Source: Doris montereyensis
Taxonomy: Eukaryota; Mollusca; Gastropoda; Nudibranchia; Dorididae
Length of the DNA stretch: 64,000 bases
Reading direction: 5' to 3'
Assembly: GCA_037039925.1 (NCBI GenBank)
Contig: JAXRKP010000163.1
Coordinates: 90,001 to 154,000 of the forward strand
Below the pieces are notes generated by a model, which saw only the letters and a program-made list of their open reading frames with translations, was not told the origin of the DNA and did no database searches. Of the stretch, positions 1 through 12,151 are shown piece after piece (the first letter of the stretch is position 1; every line of letters begins with the position of its first letter). The position numbers and the translations under genes are program-made.

Positions 1-140
1 TCATATCGGCATAAAACAACCTAGATAGTCAGTTTTCAACTGAATGGGTCGGTTAAGATATAAATCAAATGGCTGAGTGTTTCACTTTCTTATGTCTCAA
101 AACGGCCAAGTCCAAGAAGTTATAATAAAGGAAGAGGCTA

Positions 141-235
141 GGTAGTCCCCAATTGGGGAGCACGCAGTCATGTTGGTTAGTAGTCCCCAATTGGGGAGCA
201 CGTAGTCATGGTGTCTAGGTAGTCCCCAATTGGGG
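141..235 (+). repeat. Palindrome-bearing tandem repeat (38-39 bp unit)
   Basis: Three copies of a unit centred on the perfect palindrome CCCCAATTGGGG at 147-158, 185-196 and 224-235, with linkers GAGCACGTAGTCATG. The same unit recurs at 2344-2424. Confidence 0.85.
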
Positions 236-570
236 GAAAATTACATTTTTGTCACAATATTCATGTTAGGTTTATATAAATCCATTTTCTTTTTTATACT
301 TATAATGATTTTTTGTTTGCTTTAAGTATTTTAAATGTTTTGATACTTTGAAAGTCGGCTCATTCAAATTTTATTTGAACTGCCAGGCCACATTGTCAGG
401 TTTGCTCAGATAATATTTTTAATATCGACGCTGACTTGCCGCTTAGCTATGATTGCTCAAGCCAGGCCTTGTTTGTCAACGCCTTTGACTTCCACACCCT
501 CCCACTGTCCTTTGTAAGACTGGTTGATTCTTATCATGCATGACGAAACTAGATTCAGTGATTTTCGAAG

Positions 571-660
571 TTGTCTCTCTCTCTCTCTCTCTCTGCTTCT
601 CTCTCTCTCTTTCCTCTCTCTCTCTCTCCCTCTGTATATTTCTCTCTCTCCCCCTCTCTC
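571..660 (+). repeat. CT-rich microsatellite
   Basis: Interrupted (CT)n. Reading frames across it are low complexity and not genes. Confidence 0.9.
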
Positions 661-984
661 TTAACTTCAGTTGGTAAAAATAGTCTTAACATTACTAATA
701 ATCCTTCTATTGTATCAAATAATACATGTCGGTTTTACATATGGATATTAAAGTCTGTATTATTTTGACATATCATATTTTATTTGATGTATTGAATTTT
801 ACCCATGTCCACTACATTGGTGATATCAGGGTTTTCCTAACTAGATTCAGTGATTTTCGAAGTTGTCAATTGTTGCGGCGGTGTGTGTGTTTTATGAGAA
901 AAGGAAGGAGGAATTGTATCCTATTATATTAAGCTATTTATTGATTTTGGGGTTGTCTGTTGTTAGTAATGTTAGCCGTGGGTG

Positions 985-1655
985 AGAGAGAGAGAGAGAG
1001 AGAGAGAGGAGGAGAGTGGGAGAAGAGTGGGAGAGAGATAGATACATGTAGATAGAAAGAGAGAGAGATAGAAAGAGAGAGAGAGGGAGGAGAGTGGGAG
1101 AGAGATAGATACATGTAGATAGAGAGAGAGAGAGAGAGACATACAAAGACAAAGATTAATGATAAATACAATGATTTATGATGATGGTGGTGGTTACAAT
1201 AATAATACTGACAATAATGATGATAATAATAATATTGATTAACAGTAATGATAATAACAATAACAACAATAATAATAGTAATAATAAAATAATAATAATT
1301 ATTATTATTATCATTGTTTTTACTATTACATGTTGTATTATTATTATTATTACATGTATTATTATTATTATCAATATTATTATGATTATTATCATGATAA
1401 TATTAATAAATCATAATAATGATTTTATTAAGGAGAAGAAAAATAAAAAGAGGAAGAGGGGGAGAAGAGTAAGAATAATAATGGGAAGATGATAAGGAAG
1501 CAGAAGAAGAGAAAGGAAAAGAAGAGGAGGAAGAAGAAGGGGAAGAAGAAGAAGAGAAGGAAGAAGAAGAGAAGAAGAAGAAGAAGAGAAAGAAAAAGAA
1601 GAGGAACAAAAGAGGAAGGAGAAAAGGAACAAGAAGAGGAAGGAGAAAGGATGAT
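985..1655 (+). repeat. Compound simple repeats: GA, AAT/ATT and GAA/GGA tracts
   Basis: (GA)n at 985-1140, AT-rich trinucleotides at 1195-1420 and a long purine tract of AAG/GGA at 1435-1650. No gene is visible. Confidence 0.85.
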
Positions 1656-3566
1656 GATTTGGAGATTAACAAATAAATAGGAGGCTGAGGAAAATAAAAA
1701 TAAAATAAAAAGTAAAAAACAACATTATTACCATCTATTACTACTGACATTAACATCACAAAAATACTGATTAAACAAAAAGAAAAAGAAAGTATTATGG
1801 ACTTACAGCTCTTGTAGGACATATGAGGTTTTATAGCATAATAGTAATAGCAGAACGGATGAAAGAAAGCCAAAGGTACAACTACAGACCAGTGGAAACC
1901 ATATATAACAGGGATTTTAAAAATCCCCACTTTCATTTTCTCATTATCTTCATTAAAATTTATCTCTTATTACAGTCAGGATTTGAGATGCACCTACCTA
2001 ATTATTTTTTCTCTACGTAATCATAACCAGACATTAGACAATATAAGTGAGGTGATGGGGGAGGGGACTGAATAGGGTGTCGATCCAATGAGCTGTCAAA
2101 CGAGGAACCCTCTCCTACACTGATGATACTGAATGTGAAAGTGAAAGCCAGGTAGACCACCAATCTTGTGGCATTTATGTGTGTACCCGGGGGATAGGCT
2201 AGGCCTGAACACCTGCCGCATGAACACCTGCCGCATGGTCTGTTACTGTTAGTGCTAACCAACAAGTAAAGTAGGACTAGGCTATGCTCGTGAGACAAAG
2301 AGTAGTGTGTCAGTGTCAGCACAATGGTCAATGAACATTTCTGGGGACTACGTAGCCACCATGACTAGGTAGTCCCCAATTGGGGAGCACGTAGTCATGT
2401 TGGCTACGTAGTCCCCAATTGGGGTCTACCTAGACACTTCCTATAATAAATTAATTTCATGTAAAAAAAGTATTTACCCCTTTGGAACACATTTAATTTT
2501 TCGTCTCTCCTGTAAAATTAGTGTTTTTTGACATAGCTGGTTTGTGCCTGACACCTTCGATATATTTATATTAATGGTGCTGTAAATTACTGTAACTGAA
2601 TCCTGCAAGTTTTGACACTCCTTAACTCTTGTTCCGCTGTGCTGCACGTGGCACCGATAGTTTTCTCCCTCCGCTGACGAGGCTGCCACGTTTGATCACG
2701 ACGTACCTGTGATAAATTGTGATTGATTGTTGATCTTCGTTGAGTGAGGTGACATAGCGGGCAATTCATTTTGTTATTATTGTCATCATGTTTATATTGC
2801 ATTGTTTGCTAACAATAACATCTATTACAGCCTCCTCTTATTAAACATGAAAAGGAATAATACTGCAATTGGCCCATTACTAATGAAGAGGAATATGAAA
2901 GGTATAAATAAGTATAACACTAAAAGATAGAAAACGGGTCAGGACCAAGAAATCTTCAGTGTGCCCAACCTTCATAAAAGCAAAAGGAGACATAGAAATA
3001 AATAAATACTTAACAGTGCTGGACGGAACTAATACTAATACTAATAGAGCCATTGGTGCAATGACCCATCGAGCAATGTTCATCAACAGAGCAAACCTCT
3101 TAACAATAAACAAAAGGAACAAAAAGAAAAGACAAAAAAGAAGAAAACGAAATACAACTGCCATAGAGAGACGGAGAGAGAGGAGGGAGGGATAGAAAGG
3201 GAGAGAGCAAGAGGAAAGGAAACAAACAGGAGACTTAAAGAGAACGAAGAAGATAAAGGAAGACGAATAGAGAGAACGAAGAAAATGAGAGAGATGACGT
3301 AACATATAGAGTGGGAGGTGAGGGGGGCACGTGGTTGCATGGTTCTCCCTCCCTACTTATGTCTATAAGGCAATGAACAACATCATTACATCTTTATTTC
3401 TAAAGAAACTCATGCATCTAAATAAAATGATGGAAACTAAAACGTGAGTGGTAAAAAATGAACAAACGTAATCTTATTTGTGCGCACCAGCTGGGCCATC
3501 CCAGAGACCTCCCTCACACATTTTCCCCATGCTTTCACCTACTTATGTGCGTGAAGCTAGAAGTGA
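1656..3566. other. Upstream non-coding region
   Basis: Apart from the palindrome repeat at 2344-2424 and a purine-rich tract at about 3115-3300, no coding region, element end or RNA gene is recognised here. Confidence 0.5.
2344..2424 (+). repeat. Second cluster of the CCCCAATTGGGG repeat
   Basis: Palindromes lie at 2374-2385 and 2413-2424. They are preceded by an inverted half (GGGGACTACGTAG facing CTAGGTAGTCCCC), so 2344-2377 could form a hairpin. Confidence 0.8.
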
Positions 3567-3707
3567 ATGAACAATGTTCATCTTATTTCGAGACGTAAGT
3601 CTGGGGGCAGACTGGATATCAGAGACTGGATTTCGCACATGTTTCCTCGAATTGGTCCAGTTGGAAATTGGAGTTGCTCCAGGCACAAGCTAAATCCTGA
3701 CTGCAAG
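3567..3707 (+). CDS. Candidate first coding exon of the TATDN2-like gene
   Basis: An open reading frame starts at ATG 3567, directly after an in-frame TGA at 3564, and has a second ATG at 3639. It runs 47 codons to a good donor (AAG|GTAGGC, GT at 3708). It ends in phase 0, which fits the phase-0 start of the exon at 9971. The peptide contains WSCSRHKLNPDC. No homology is recognised, and the intron would be 6.3 kb, so this is a phase-compatible guess only. Confidence 0.25.
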
Positions 3708-5589
3708 GTAGGCCTAAATTTGTACGATTAGCAGCCAGCTAGTTGCATGAGTTCAAAAGCGTGCTGTTTGCATTGACTGACAGGTGTAAGTCTGATACAT
3801 TGAACTTTATCAATGCTTTCTGCTTTTAGACGAGCCGATGTTGTTGGTGGTGCGGTCGCGGTAATGATGATGCATGGTTATGGTGCTGGTGATGAGGAAG
3901 ATAGGGGAGAAGGAAGAAGAGAAGAAAGGAGGAGGAGATGTGGCTGTTTCAGGTTGTTTTCTGAAATTTGAGTGTAGAAATAGCAGTACAGTCCAATCTC
4001 TGGATAACGACAACCTCTGGATAGCGACATCGACCTCTGGTCCCAACTTTTTTTAATTTATATCATTAGCAATAAAACCCTCCAGATAGAGACCAACATT
4101 TTAGTAAAACATCTCTTTAGCAACATCGATAATCGGCACTTGACACCGACACTTGGACACCCTTGTATAATTATGAAATAGTTCTTCATCAGGATTGTCC
4201 GCGAGCTGTTGTAATGTCAGGTGAAATTGTCCTCTGATTCTCTGAGCAAAAAATGCTCCCGGCACCATATGCTCCGTCTCTTTCGCTTCCTTCTTCTGAG
4301 TCACAACACAATTAACAAATCTTCCTCGTCAGATGATTCCATTTTGAATGCGCAACGCAGACTTGTGTGTGAAGCGTGAGAGCATGAGCCCCTATGGCCC
4401 AGTGGGCCGTGAAGTATGAAGCGTGAGGCATGAAGCATGAGTTTCTATGGCCCGGCAGCCTAAGTAGTATCATCCTCTCTCAGTTTACAATGACATGAGT
4501 GACCATTGTTTTGTATTCTTGGCTGTTCCCTTCCTACAGTTCAATAGTAATCCACCTCCTCCCAAACAGCCCCACCCCTTACACAATCCAGTGGTTTTTC
4601 ACATCTTCCCCCACTTCTGGATGTAAGTTTCCTCCTTAGTCCTTTCTATACAGTATGAAGACTCTGGTAGTTTCTAGTGTCTATACACTTCAAATAACCG
4701 CCCTTCCTCTTGTCCAGATACCACATGTCATCATGACCATGTGAAATGGACCTGTTTGAGAGATTAAAGTTCCTTTGTTGCTGGTCGCTGAACTCAGATG
4801 AAAGTTTCAATTTTCCCCTGTACTTTCAACACTCTTATCTCTTCATTCTTATGTGAAAAAAGAGGTGGAGATGTATTTTGACGTATGTGATGTTTGACAA
4901 TATAACCATCAACAAAATGCTCCCCTGATTGGTCAACCCTGAACATGGTTTCTTTCTATTGACTGAAGGTTACGCCCTCCATTCAGGCTGACGTTAGGTG
5001 TGCAATGTGATTGGCCACTGATATCTTTTATTTATATCAATCACTATTTCTTCCTTGTGGGTGGAGCTTCTTACTAAAGTAATTGACATCTGTCCAGAAG
5101 TTGTGTCGGTCATACGAAGACAAGAGTCTTTGGTCTTGTACACTTTGCAGAGGGTCCACAGCCTGCATTTGAGATAGAGCTCATGTGTTTTGTTGTATCT
5201 CTTTATAAGAAATATATTGAGTGTGTGTTAGCTCCGGAAATGAACTATCACTTTTACCCTTTTAGAATAATAGACTTTCTCTGTTAGCCGGGGCGTGGGT
5301 TGATCAGTGTAATTGGTCAGAATAGAGGTATTCCCAATACCCGTCTTTGAGTGCACTGCAGTGCAGTTATACGGGACCTGCTACTAACGCTAGTCTTGCT
5401 GGAAGGCAGGAGTGATGCAAATATACGGGACCCGCCACTAGCGTAGGTGTGCTCACAACATCATTCAGTTCCTCAAAGCTCTCACATGAGTCAAAAAACA
5501 CACTCCAATCAGTACAAGCAAAACAACCTTTCAACCTTTCACATGCATCATCATTCCAGACAAACTTAGTTTTCTTAACTGGCTAATGA

Positions 5590-6365
5590 TAGTAAAACTG
5601 CGTTTGAAAACATCCCAATAATAAAATATGCAGATGATACATCTATCCAAGCTCTTATCAGGTCAGAAGTAGATCTAATCAATTATGCTCAAGAAATCAA
5701 AAGGTTTGTAAAATGGTGTAACAACAATTATTTACAACTTAATGTTAACAAAACAAAGGAAATGATTTTTGATTTTAGGAAGACAAATAACACTCATAAT
5801 GATATTGTTATAAAAGATGAAACAGTTGAGAAAGTTAATGAATATAAATATCTTAGCATAATATTTGACGAGAAGCTAGAATGGCAAAAAACGATAGATA
5901 AACGAGTAATATTCAAACTTGCGACATTGTGTCACAAATGTAAAACTGATAGAGCTCCAAATTATTTAAATGACCTGATCTCTGGTTATGTTCCATTTCG
6001 CTAACGGAGATCTACAAATCAATGTCTGTTAAGTGTTCCTCCAAAGACCTGACAAAACTGTCACTGCGCTCTTTTAAATGCGCAGGTCCTCATGTCTGGA
6101 ATGCTCTTCCGCTGTCACCTTTGAAAAGCATCCTCATGCGATGTTTTTAGAAGAAAAGTAATTGTTTTAGTTATATTATGCGATTTTTAATTCATGTACC
6201 ATAACCTTTATAAATGGTATTATGCTTTCATGTATTTATTTAATTATTTATTTTGTATATGTACATTGCTCATGTTTTTTACTATGTTTATGTATAAATG
6301 GGCCTAGAGCTGTCGTAAGTGGGAGTGGGTGCTATAGAAATGAACTATGTTATTATTATTATAAA
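5590..6365 (+). mobile_element. CR1/L2-like LINE fragment (reverse transcriptase C-terminal half and 3' end)
   Basis: Broken frames read KYADDT (the YADD catalytic box), LINYAQEIKRFVKWCNNNYL, LNVNKTKEMIFDFRK and KVNEYKYLSIIFD, then the tail domain RAPNYLNDLISGYVPF and AGPHVWNALPLSP. A 3' end with CGTAAGTGGGAGTGGGTGCT and a TTATTATTATT tail follows. It is degraded and not functional. Confidence 0.8.
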
Positions 6366-7085
6366 GTTTTACAGAACGTAAACAAAAGAATGTATTTTAT
6401 GAGGAAGCTTTATAAGTTTCAAATTGATAACATTCTAATAAGACTTTTCTATCAAGCTTGCATAAAGATTATTATTATTTTTAGTTTAACTGCATGGCGA
6501 GGGAATACAAGAGATAGAGAAAAGAATAAATTTAATAGCACACTAAAACACAAAGCCGGAGAACTTTGAAGATCTGTATGAGAATCAATACAAGATTAAA
6601 CTCAGGAATATACTTAAAGACAACACACACCCTTTTTTCTCCCCGCCCACAACAAGTTGTAGAAGCGGTCGACTAATACATTTAAAATCCAGCACTGAGA
6701 GATATTTTAGATCTTTTCTTCCAAGTGCCATACGAAAGTTTGACCATACTTTACTTTGAAAGCACAATGGCATTTTGCTCACAATGTTTAAGAAATGTAA
6801 ATTGATAGATGGTGAATGAATGATTTATGATAAGTTAATGAATGTGTATGAAGCGTAACTGATTTTTTAAATATGTATATTGTTTCACCGCACTATTTAC
6901 CCACCATTGAATCTTTGTATGCTTTTCATAAAATCTAAACATTTAATGATTAACTTCAGTTAAATTTGTTTTTGATTTAAATGCATTGATGTATTCTTTT
7001 ATTTTACAAACGGAAATTGTGATAACACAAGTATAATTTCCTTTTTTTAAAGGATCAATAAAGATGATTGCATTGAATTGTGTCC
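6366..7085 (+). mobile_element. LINE 3' fragment, second subtype
   Basis: It encodes NVNKRMYFMRKLYKFQIDNI, LIRLFYQACI and SLTAWRGNTRDREKNKFN, a C-terminal reverse transcriptase segment common in aquatic animal LINEs. It then has HPFFS-like remnants and an end CAATAAAGATGATTGCATTG followed by AATTG. Confidence 0.65.
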
Positions 7086-7554
7086 CCAATATCTCGCACC
7101 CAGAGAGCCTCTGTCATGGAACTTGAAACCAAAACTGGACACATTACCGTTTGATTGACACCCATTTTTCTAGCTAAAAAAGCGCTGTGCCTGTGCAGCT
7201 AGATACTAGCATCATTCATAATATCTTAGTCACGTCATTAGCGGGAAAGGTTTCCTAGATCTAGTAAGAGATACAATTTGTTGCATTCAAATGGTATTGG
7301 AATGTTTCATTTATTGTTCAAATGAGTTGTAATTTAGCTCATACTCCTCAAATCTCCATTTTTTAAAAATCCCTCAAATCTCCTAAACAAGTAAAGTCAA
7401 AATTGTCCTTCAATTAAGTTCTTGGGGCGCCACTTTCCTTCCCACACTGACCCGCCTCTCGGACCCGGTTGTTTCTTCATGACATGGTGTCCCTGTCCAT
7501 TTGGTTATTTTTCTTTCATTCAATTTTACTGTGTTCATCATATGCATTGATCTT

Positions 7555-7640
7555 AGTGTGAACTAAGAGGAAAGAGGAGAGGAAAGAAGTAGAACCTGCC
7601 AGTAACAACTGCCAACCACCTACAATTGGACTGAGTCTCA
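7555..7640 (-). repeat. Pyrimidine-rich ~130-bp dispersed repeat, partial copy
   Basis: The minus strand reads GGCAGTTGTTACTGGCAGGT, TCTACTTCTTTCCTCTCC and CTCTTAGTTC. Confidence 0.6.
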
Positions 7641-8174
7641 GATATTATGTTATATTAGTTTAAGACAGTTAACCTCGGGACTTTCTACCAAAATTTTTTG
7701 AATAGCGCTAAGGTGACACCTTGAAAAGAAAATCAATACTTATGTAAGATCTAACATATTACATTGTACTACTGTACAGGTGCCTGTATTAATCAAGATG
7801 CTCTTTATACCTAATTCTTGTATTAAACGTGAGTGTGTGTATGTATGTCTATGTATAATGTGTATGAGAGAGAGAGAGAGATTGCGTTTTCCTTAAAGTT
7901 ATAGGCCTAGTTGATGTATAAAAAAAACAGGCAGCAGGAATTTCAGGCATGGACAGGCTTCAACGACTTGAATTATACAGAGGGGAAAGCATTTATATTG
8001 GGGGGGGGGTCCTGGAGTGAAAAATCCCGTTTGTTCCTATCAATTTAACATATGTGTATAGCTTAAATGGACACAGTCTACCGAGTTGAAATATGTTGTG
8101 GTTTTTCTGATGCTTCCGGGTTGCCATGGAAACTGGCCATTTTGGATTTTGTCCCCCAATTTTCACCAATTCGA

Positions 8175-8478
8175 TAAGCATTTCTATTGTTCAACAATCT
8201 TCTTTCAAACTTTGCACACACCTTATTTGATAAAATATCTAAATTTGATCAGCTCAGTTTTTTTTAAATTGGTAAATTTTGTTTTTTATGAATTTTTGAA
8301 AATAGCATATGAGAACAACCAAAAATATACTAAAATATTGTACAAAAAATTCAATTTTCCCAAACTATAATACATATAAAAAAAGCATCTGATCATTTCT
8401 TTGTTTTCCCCACTCATCATTCATACCAAATTTCATGAAGGCATTGAGAAGTAAAAGAGTAGATAGGAAGTAATGAAT
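8175..8478 (+). repeat. Dispersed repeat copy A
   Basis: Shares long stretches with 29276-29580: CATATAAAAAAAG, CTGATCATTT and CCCCACTCATCATTC. The class is unknown. Confidence 0.7.
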
Positions 8479-9110
8479 AAAAAGTTTTACGACAATTTGA
8501 GAAAATCGTATGCAAACAAATCCAGAAAAATTCCAAGCCCTTGCACAAGGCAAACAAACGTTTTTCCAAGAAACCCATTTTTCAAATCGACCCAGTATCT
8601 GATGCCCACATAAAGATGATTTGCCAAAAGGCTTCTCAACAACTCCATGTATTGAACAGAATCGGTAGATATCTCCCAAAATTAAACCTATATTTCATAC
8701 ATTTATTCTGTCTAACTTTAACTTTTGTCCTTTAGCATGGCACTTTTATTCGAAATCAAATATAAGGAAATTAGAAAAAAACATCAAGAATGAGCTCTTA
8801 GATTTTGTATACAATGACTGTAGTAATACATATGAATGTCTCTTGGAGATGGCACAAATGTTAAGTGAAAAGAATGCGAGCTATGACCATTGAAACTTTC
8901 AAAATTTTGCATAAGATATCATTTATATATAAATGTAGTCAATATCCCTAAACCTAGAACCACTGTTTTCGGAAAACAATCATTTAAATATGCTGCTGCA
9001 GTTCTGTGGAGCAAATTATCTGAACATTTAAGATTTGAAACAAATTCTGATCAATTGAAAAAAAATTTTTTTTTTGATGTGGAACGGTAAAGATTGTCAT
9101 GATTGTGTAT
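8479..9110 (+). mobile_element. LINE reverse transcriptase C-terminal relic
   Basis: Broken frames include VSDAHIKMICQKASQQLHVL, NRIGRYLPKLN, KNELLDFVYNDCSNTYECLL, RAMTIETFKIL and DVERxxxWNGKDCHDC-like remnants, typical of marine invertebrate LINEs. It is full of stops and shifts. Confidence 0.7.
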
Positions 9111-9261
9111 CACATTTCTTTGTTACGTATAGATTTTTACAAACTAGATTCTTAATCTCATCTTAGTTAGCATATTGGTAATTTTTTCTATTGAAATGTC
9201 GGTGAAAAAACCATATCTTTCTTTCTTTCTTTATCAGCCCCATTCTACCTTCCAGTGTAAG

Positions 9262-9620
9262 GGTTTTAGATGCCCGAAGTGATCTTTCTCCAGGCTGCCC
9301 TGTCCTGACATTTTCTGTTTCCTTCTGTGAAAGTTAAATTTCTTTGCATTAATGCCTCTTTTATATCTTCTTCCCACTTTCTCCGAGGTCTGCCTTTTGG
9401 TCTTTTACCTTGTTTTAGCTTTGTATACTGATTTAGCGATTCTATTGTCATTCATTCTGTTAACATGCCCAAACCATCTCAGCTGATTCATTTCTATTTT
9501 AGTTTTTATGCTATCTGCTTTGGTTTGATCTCTTATTGTTGTGTTTCTGATTTTGTCTCCTTTAGTTTTCCCTACTACTCTTTTTAGATATTTCATTTCG
9601 GCTGCCTGTACTCTATTGTA
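9262..9620 (-). mobile_element. RTE-like non-LTR element, C-terminal fragment
   Basis: Minus-strand frames read EYNRVQAAEMKYLKRVVGKT, KIEMNQLRWFGHVNRMND and KRPKGRPRRKWEEDIKEAL. This is the well-known end of endonuclease-reverse transcriptase polyproteins. One frame shift lies near 9430. Confidence 0.75.
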
Positions 9621-9970
9621 TTCCCTATATAAGGGTTTAGTAAGTTATTTCCTTTTATAATATCTGCATGTCTATTTGTTATGACAATGTATAATGTTAC
9701 CAACAATAAATAATTTTTTTAATTGAACTGGAAACAAATTGTGTAAGAGGTAGGATATTTATATTAGTTCTTCATACTTTTTCTGTTTAGGTTTTGCTAT
9801 AAGTTAGGACATTTTCTAATTGTCCTTTAGGTGTAGAAAAGATGGTTGGGTTTTTGTTGAATTTTTTGTGTGGCTTCTACAACACATTTATCATGCTTTC
9901 AACTATTCCTAAAGAAACATTGATTGACTGGGATACAAAGTGAAATTCACCTTCAATTGCTCTATTTCAG

Positions 9971-12151
9971 CCGTGGCCCGTATTAGCCTCACTTACACCA
10001 GGATTCACTGAAGGTCTCTTTTGGTCCTTGCCGCCATTGTCAGACATGAAGCAAAGCTCCTGTCAAGGTGGGCTGATCATTTTCAAGAAATCCTGTGCTC
10101 AGGCCATTCACAGGAAAGAGGAAACTCCATCTGAAAACGGCAATTTCAGAATGAGAAATAAAAAATAGAATCGTCCAACATGGAAATAATGATGAGGGCC
10201 CACATGCTATCAATAGCAAAAGTGAGTCTATTGGTACATGGGAAAGAAGTCGGAAATGTCATGGAATGAAAAGCCGGGGTCGTGGACAGCTACTTGATCC
10301 TCACGATATGCCCATGCCAGCAGGAGATGGTGTTTCTTTTCAAACAATGCCTTACCCCCGACCACATTGTCAAGCACCACCTCAATAAATACAGTGTCAA
10401 ACTATTCCGTGTCAGGCGCACATTCTACTACTTACACTTCTCGTACTTACCAGGATTGTGAAAATGTGACACAGTTTAGGCAGAGGAATGCTAGGTATGA
10501 CAAACCCAGGTTCTCAAACAACAGATTCAGCAACTCTGAGCAAGATGCTGGAAGGAAACCTCCGATTAGACTAGAGTCACAGGATAGAAAACTTAACAAA
10601 CATGGCAGACCCACTTTAAAATATAGAAGAAATCAAGATTTTGCTTTAACACAATCACAGACATTGCCCAAGGAGCAAAGGAAGTTTGAAACGAACAGAA
10701 GCTTTTCACCGGAAGAAATGACGTATTCAGCCGATAAGTCGAAAGTCGATTCATCTTCAACAGGGCATAGTTTAAGAAACATTGATACGCTTTCTTCTGT
10801 AGATGAACATAATGATGATGATGATATTAGTCCCCTTGATAAAATTCATGATATGTATAAAATGTACGAGGAGAAATTTGTCAAAGAAAAGGTCACAGAA
10901 TTTGGTAACGGATCCGCCCAACAAGATTGTAGGACCAAACAAAAGGACAGTGATGCTCTTTGTGGACCCAAGCAGTCACATAAAGCCGAATCTGTGCAAC
11001 GTGATTCTGGAGACTCTTATCATGGAAAGGGACACGAAGGAGCAAGAGAATCAGAATTTGTAAACCAGAGGAAAAACTTTAATCGAGTCGTTTCTAAAAC
11101 CTCACTTTGTGAAGCAGATTTAAATCGAGTGGACACAGTGGAAAGTCTTGAAACTGCTGTTGAAAGCCTGTCAATCTCGAACAATCGAGATAGAATTCAA
11201 GATGGTGAAGGTTTAGTCATACAACAGGAAATAGCCCTCCAAGAGCAGGAAAGCCAGTCCCATCAGACAAATCATGAAGAGCGGAGCGAGACACCTCCAC
11301 GTCATAATGAAGCCTTCTCAACTGAGTCTCCTACACAATATGATAGCACAGACAATCATCAAAGAACCATAACTACGACCTTTTCTTCCGAGTTTGGCGC
11401 AAGTTCAGAGGTGGAAGTCTCCCAAAGTGAAGGTGAACTGCAAGAGTCATCACGAAAAGAGGTGAATCATTCTCAAACAGGTAGTCACCATTACAGAGAA
11501 TCCAATCCTCACCATGTTGTGCATTCAGCTCTTGATGATTTCCATGGTGGCAAGGAGGTGTACAACAGTCAACGCGGTGTTCAGAATGAAGCTGTCCATC
11601 ACAACAGCGGCGCCTTTCATCCACAATTTTACCCTAATCCTAATGCACCCACTTCTCATTACAACTATCCCTACCCTCAAGCATTTACAGCAGGAAGCAG
11701 TAATCCGTCTCTGGTCCTCCCGCTCGGATGGTTTTGGATCCAGGGAGTCTATAGAAATGGTTGTGGGTTTCGTTATGGCTGAGAAAAGAAGGTGGGAGGA
11801 ATATTCAGAGAACTGTCATGGTTTTTGTACTCCATTGGATGTTGCTATCAGTGTTCGGGAATCTCCAATGTGGGCCAAACATCCGTATCCACGACCCAGT
11901 CCGCAATTCCATTCAACCGCATATCCAGTTCCCATGCATCCTGCCTTCTATCCAGGTCCATATTGGAGAGATCCTGCATGGCAAAACTCTTTTTGCCCAA
12001 AATAGCCACAGCTCATTCTGTGAACCACACCACCAGCCAATGGCCTTGCATAACTTTGAGGATTCGTCAGGGCAGAGGAGTTCTACCCATTGTCATGGAA
12101 CAGGTGAAGGATCTGTTGAGGGAAATTCTGTTTCATATGAAGGTGGCACAT
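9971..12151 (+). CDS. TATDN2: TATDN2 exon: large N-terminal disordered region (frame broken)
   Basis: The acceptor is TCTATTTCAG at 9961-9970 and the donor is GTAAGT from 12152. Coding-like reading passes through frames 2, 0, 2, 0 and 1. The segments are 9971-10165 (contains [14 protein letters not shown]), 10167-10385 (contains [19 protein letters not shown]), about 10387-11710 (a 470-codon frame with [14 protein letters not shown] and [11 protein letters not shown]), about 11712-12000 ([29 protein letters not shown]) and 12001-12151 ([18 protein letters not shown]). The composition is rich in S, Q, H, N and P with Tyr-Pro clusters. Net length after correction restores a phase-1 donor that matches the next exon. 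Confidence 0.75.

Noticed and set aside
1403..1936. 177-codon minus frame rich in F, L and S
   Set aside because: Reads the purine tract on the reverse strand; low complexity only.
3985..4100. Second pogo-like terminus (CAGTCCAATCTCTGGATAAC)
   Set aside because: It begins after TA and resembles such ends, but no matching inverted end was found nearby.
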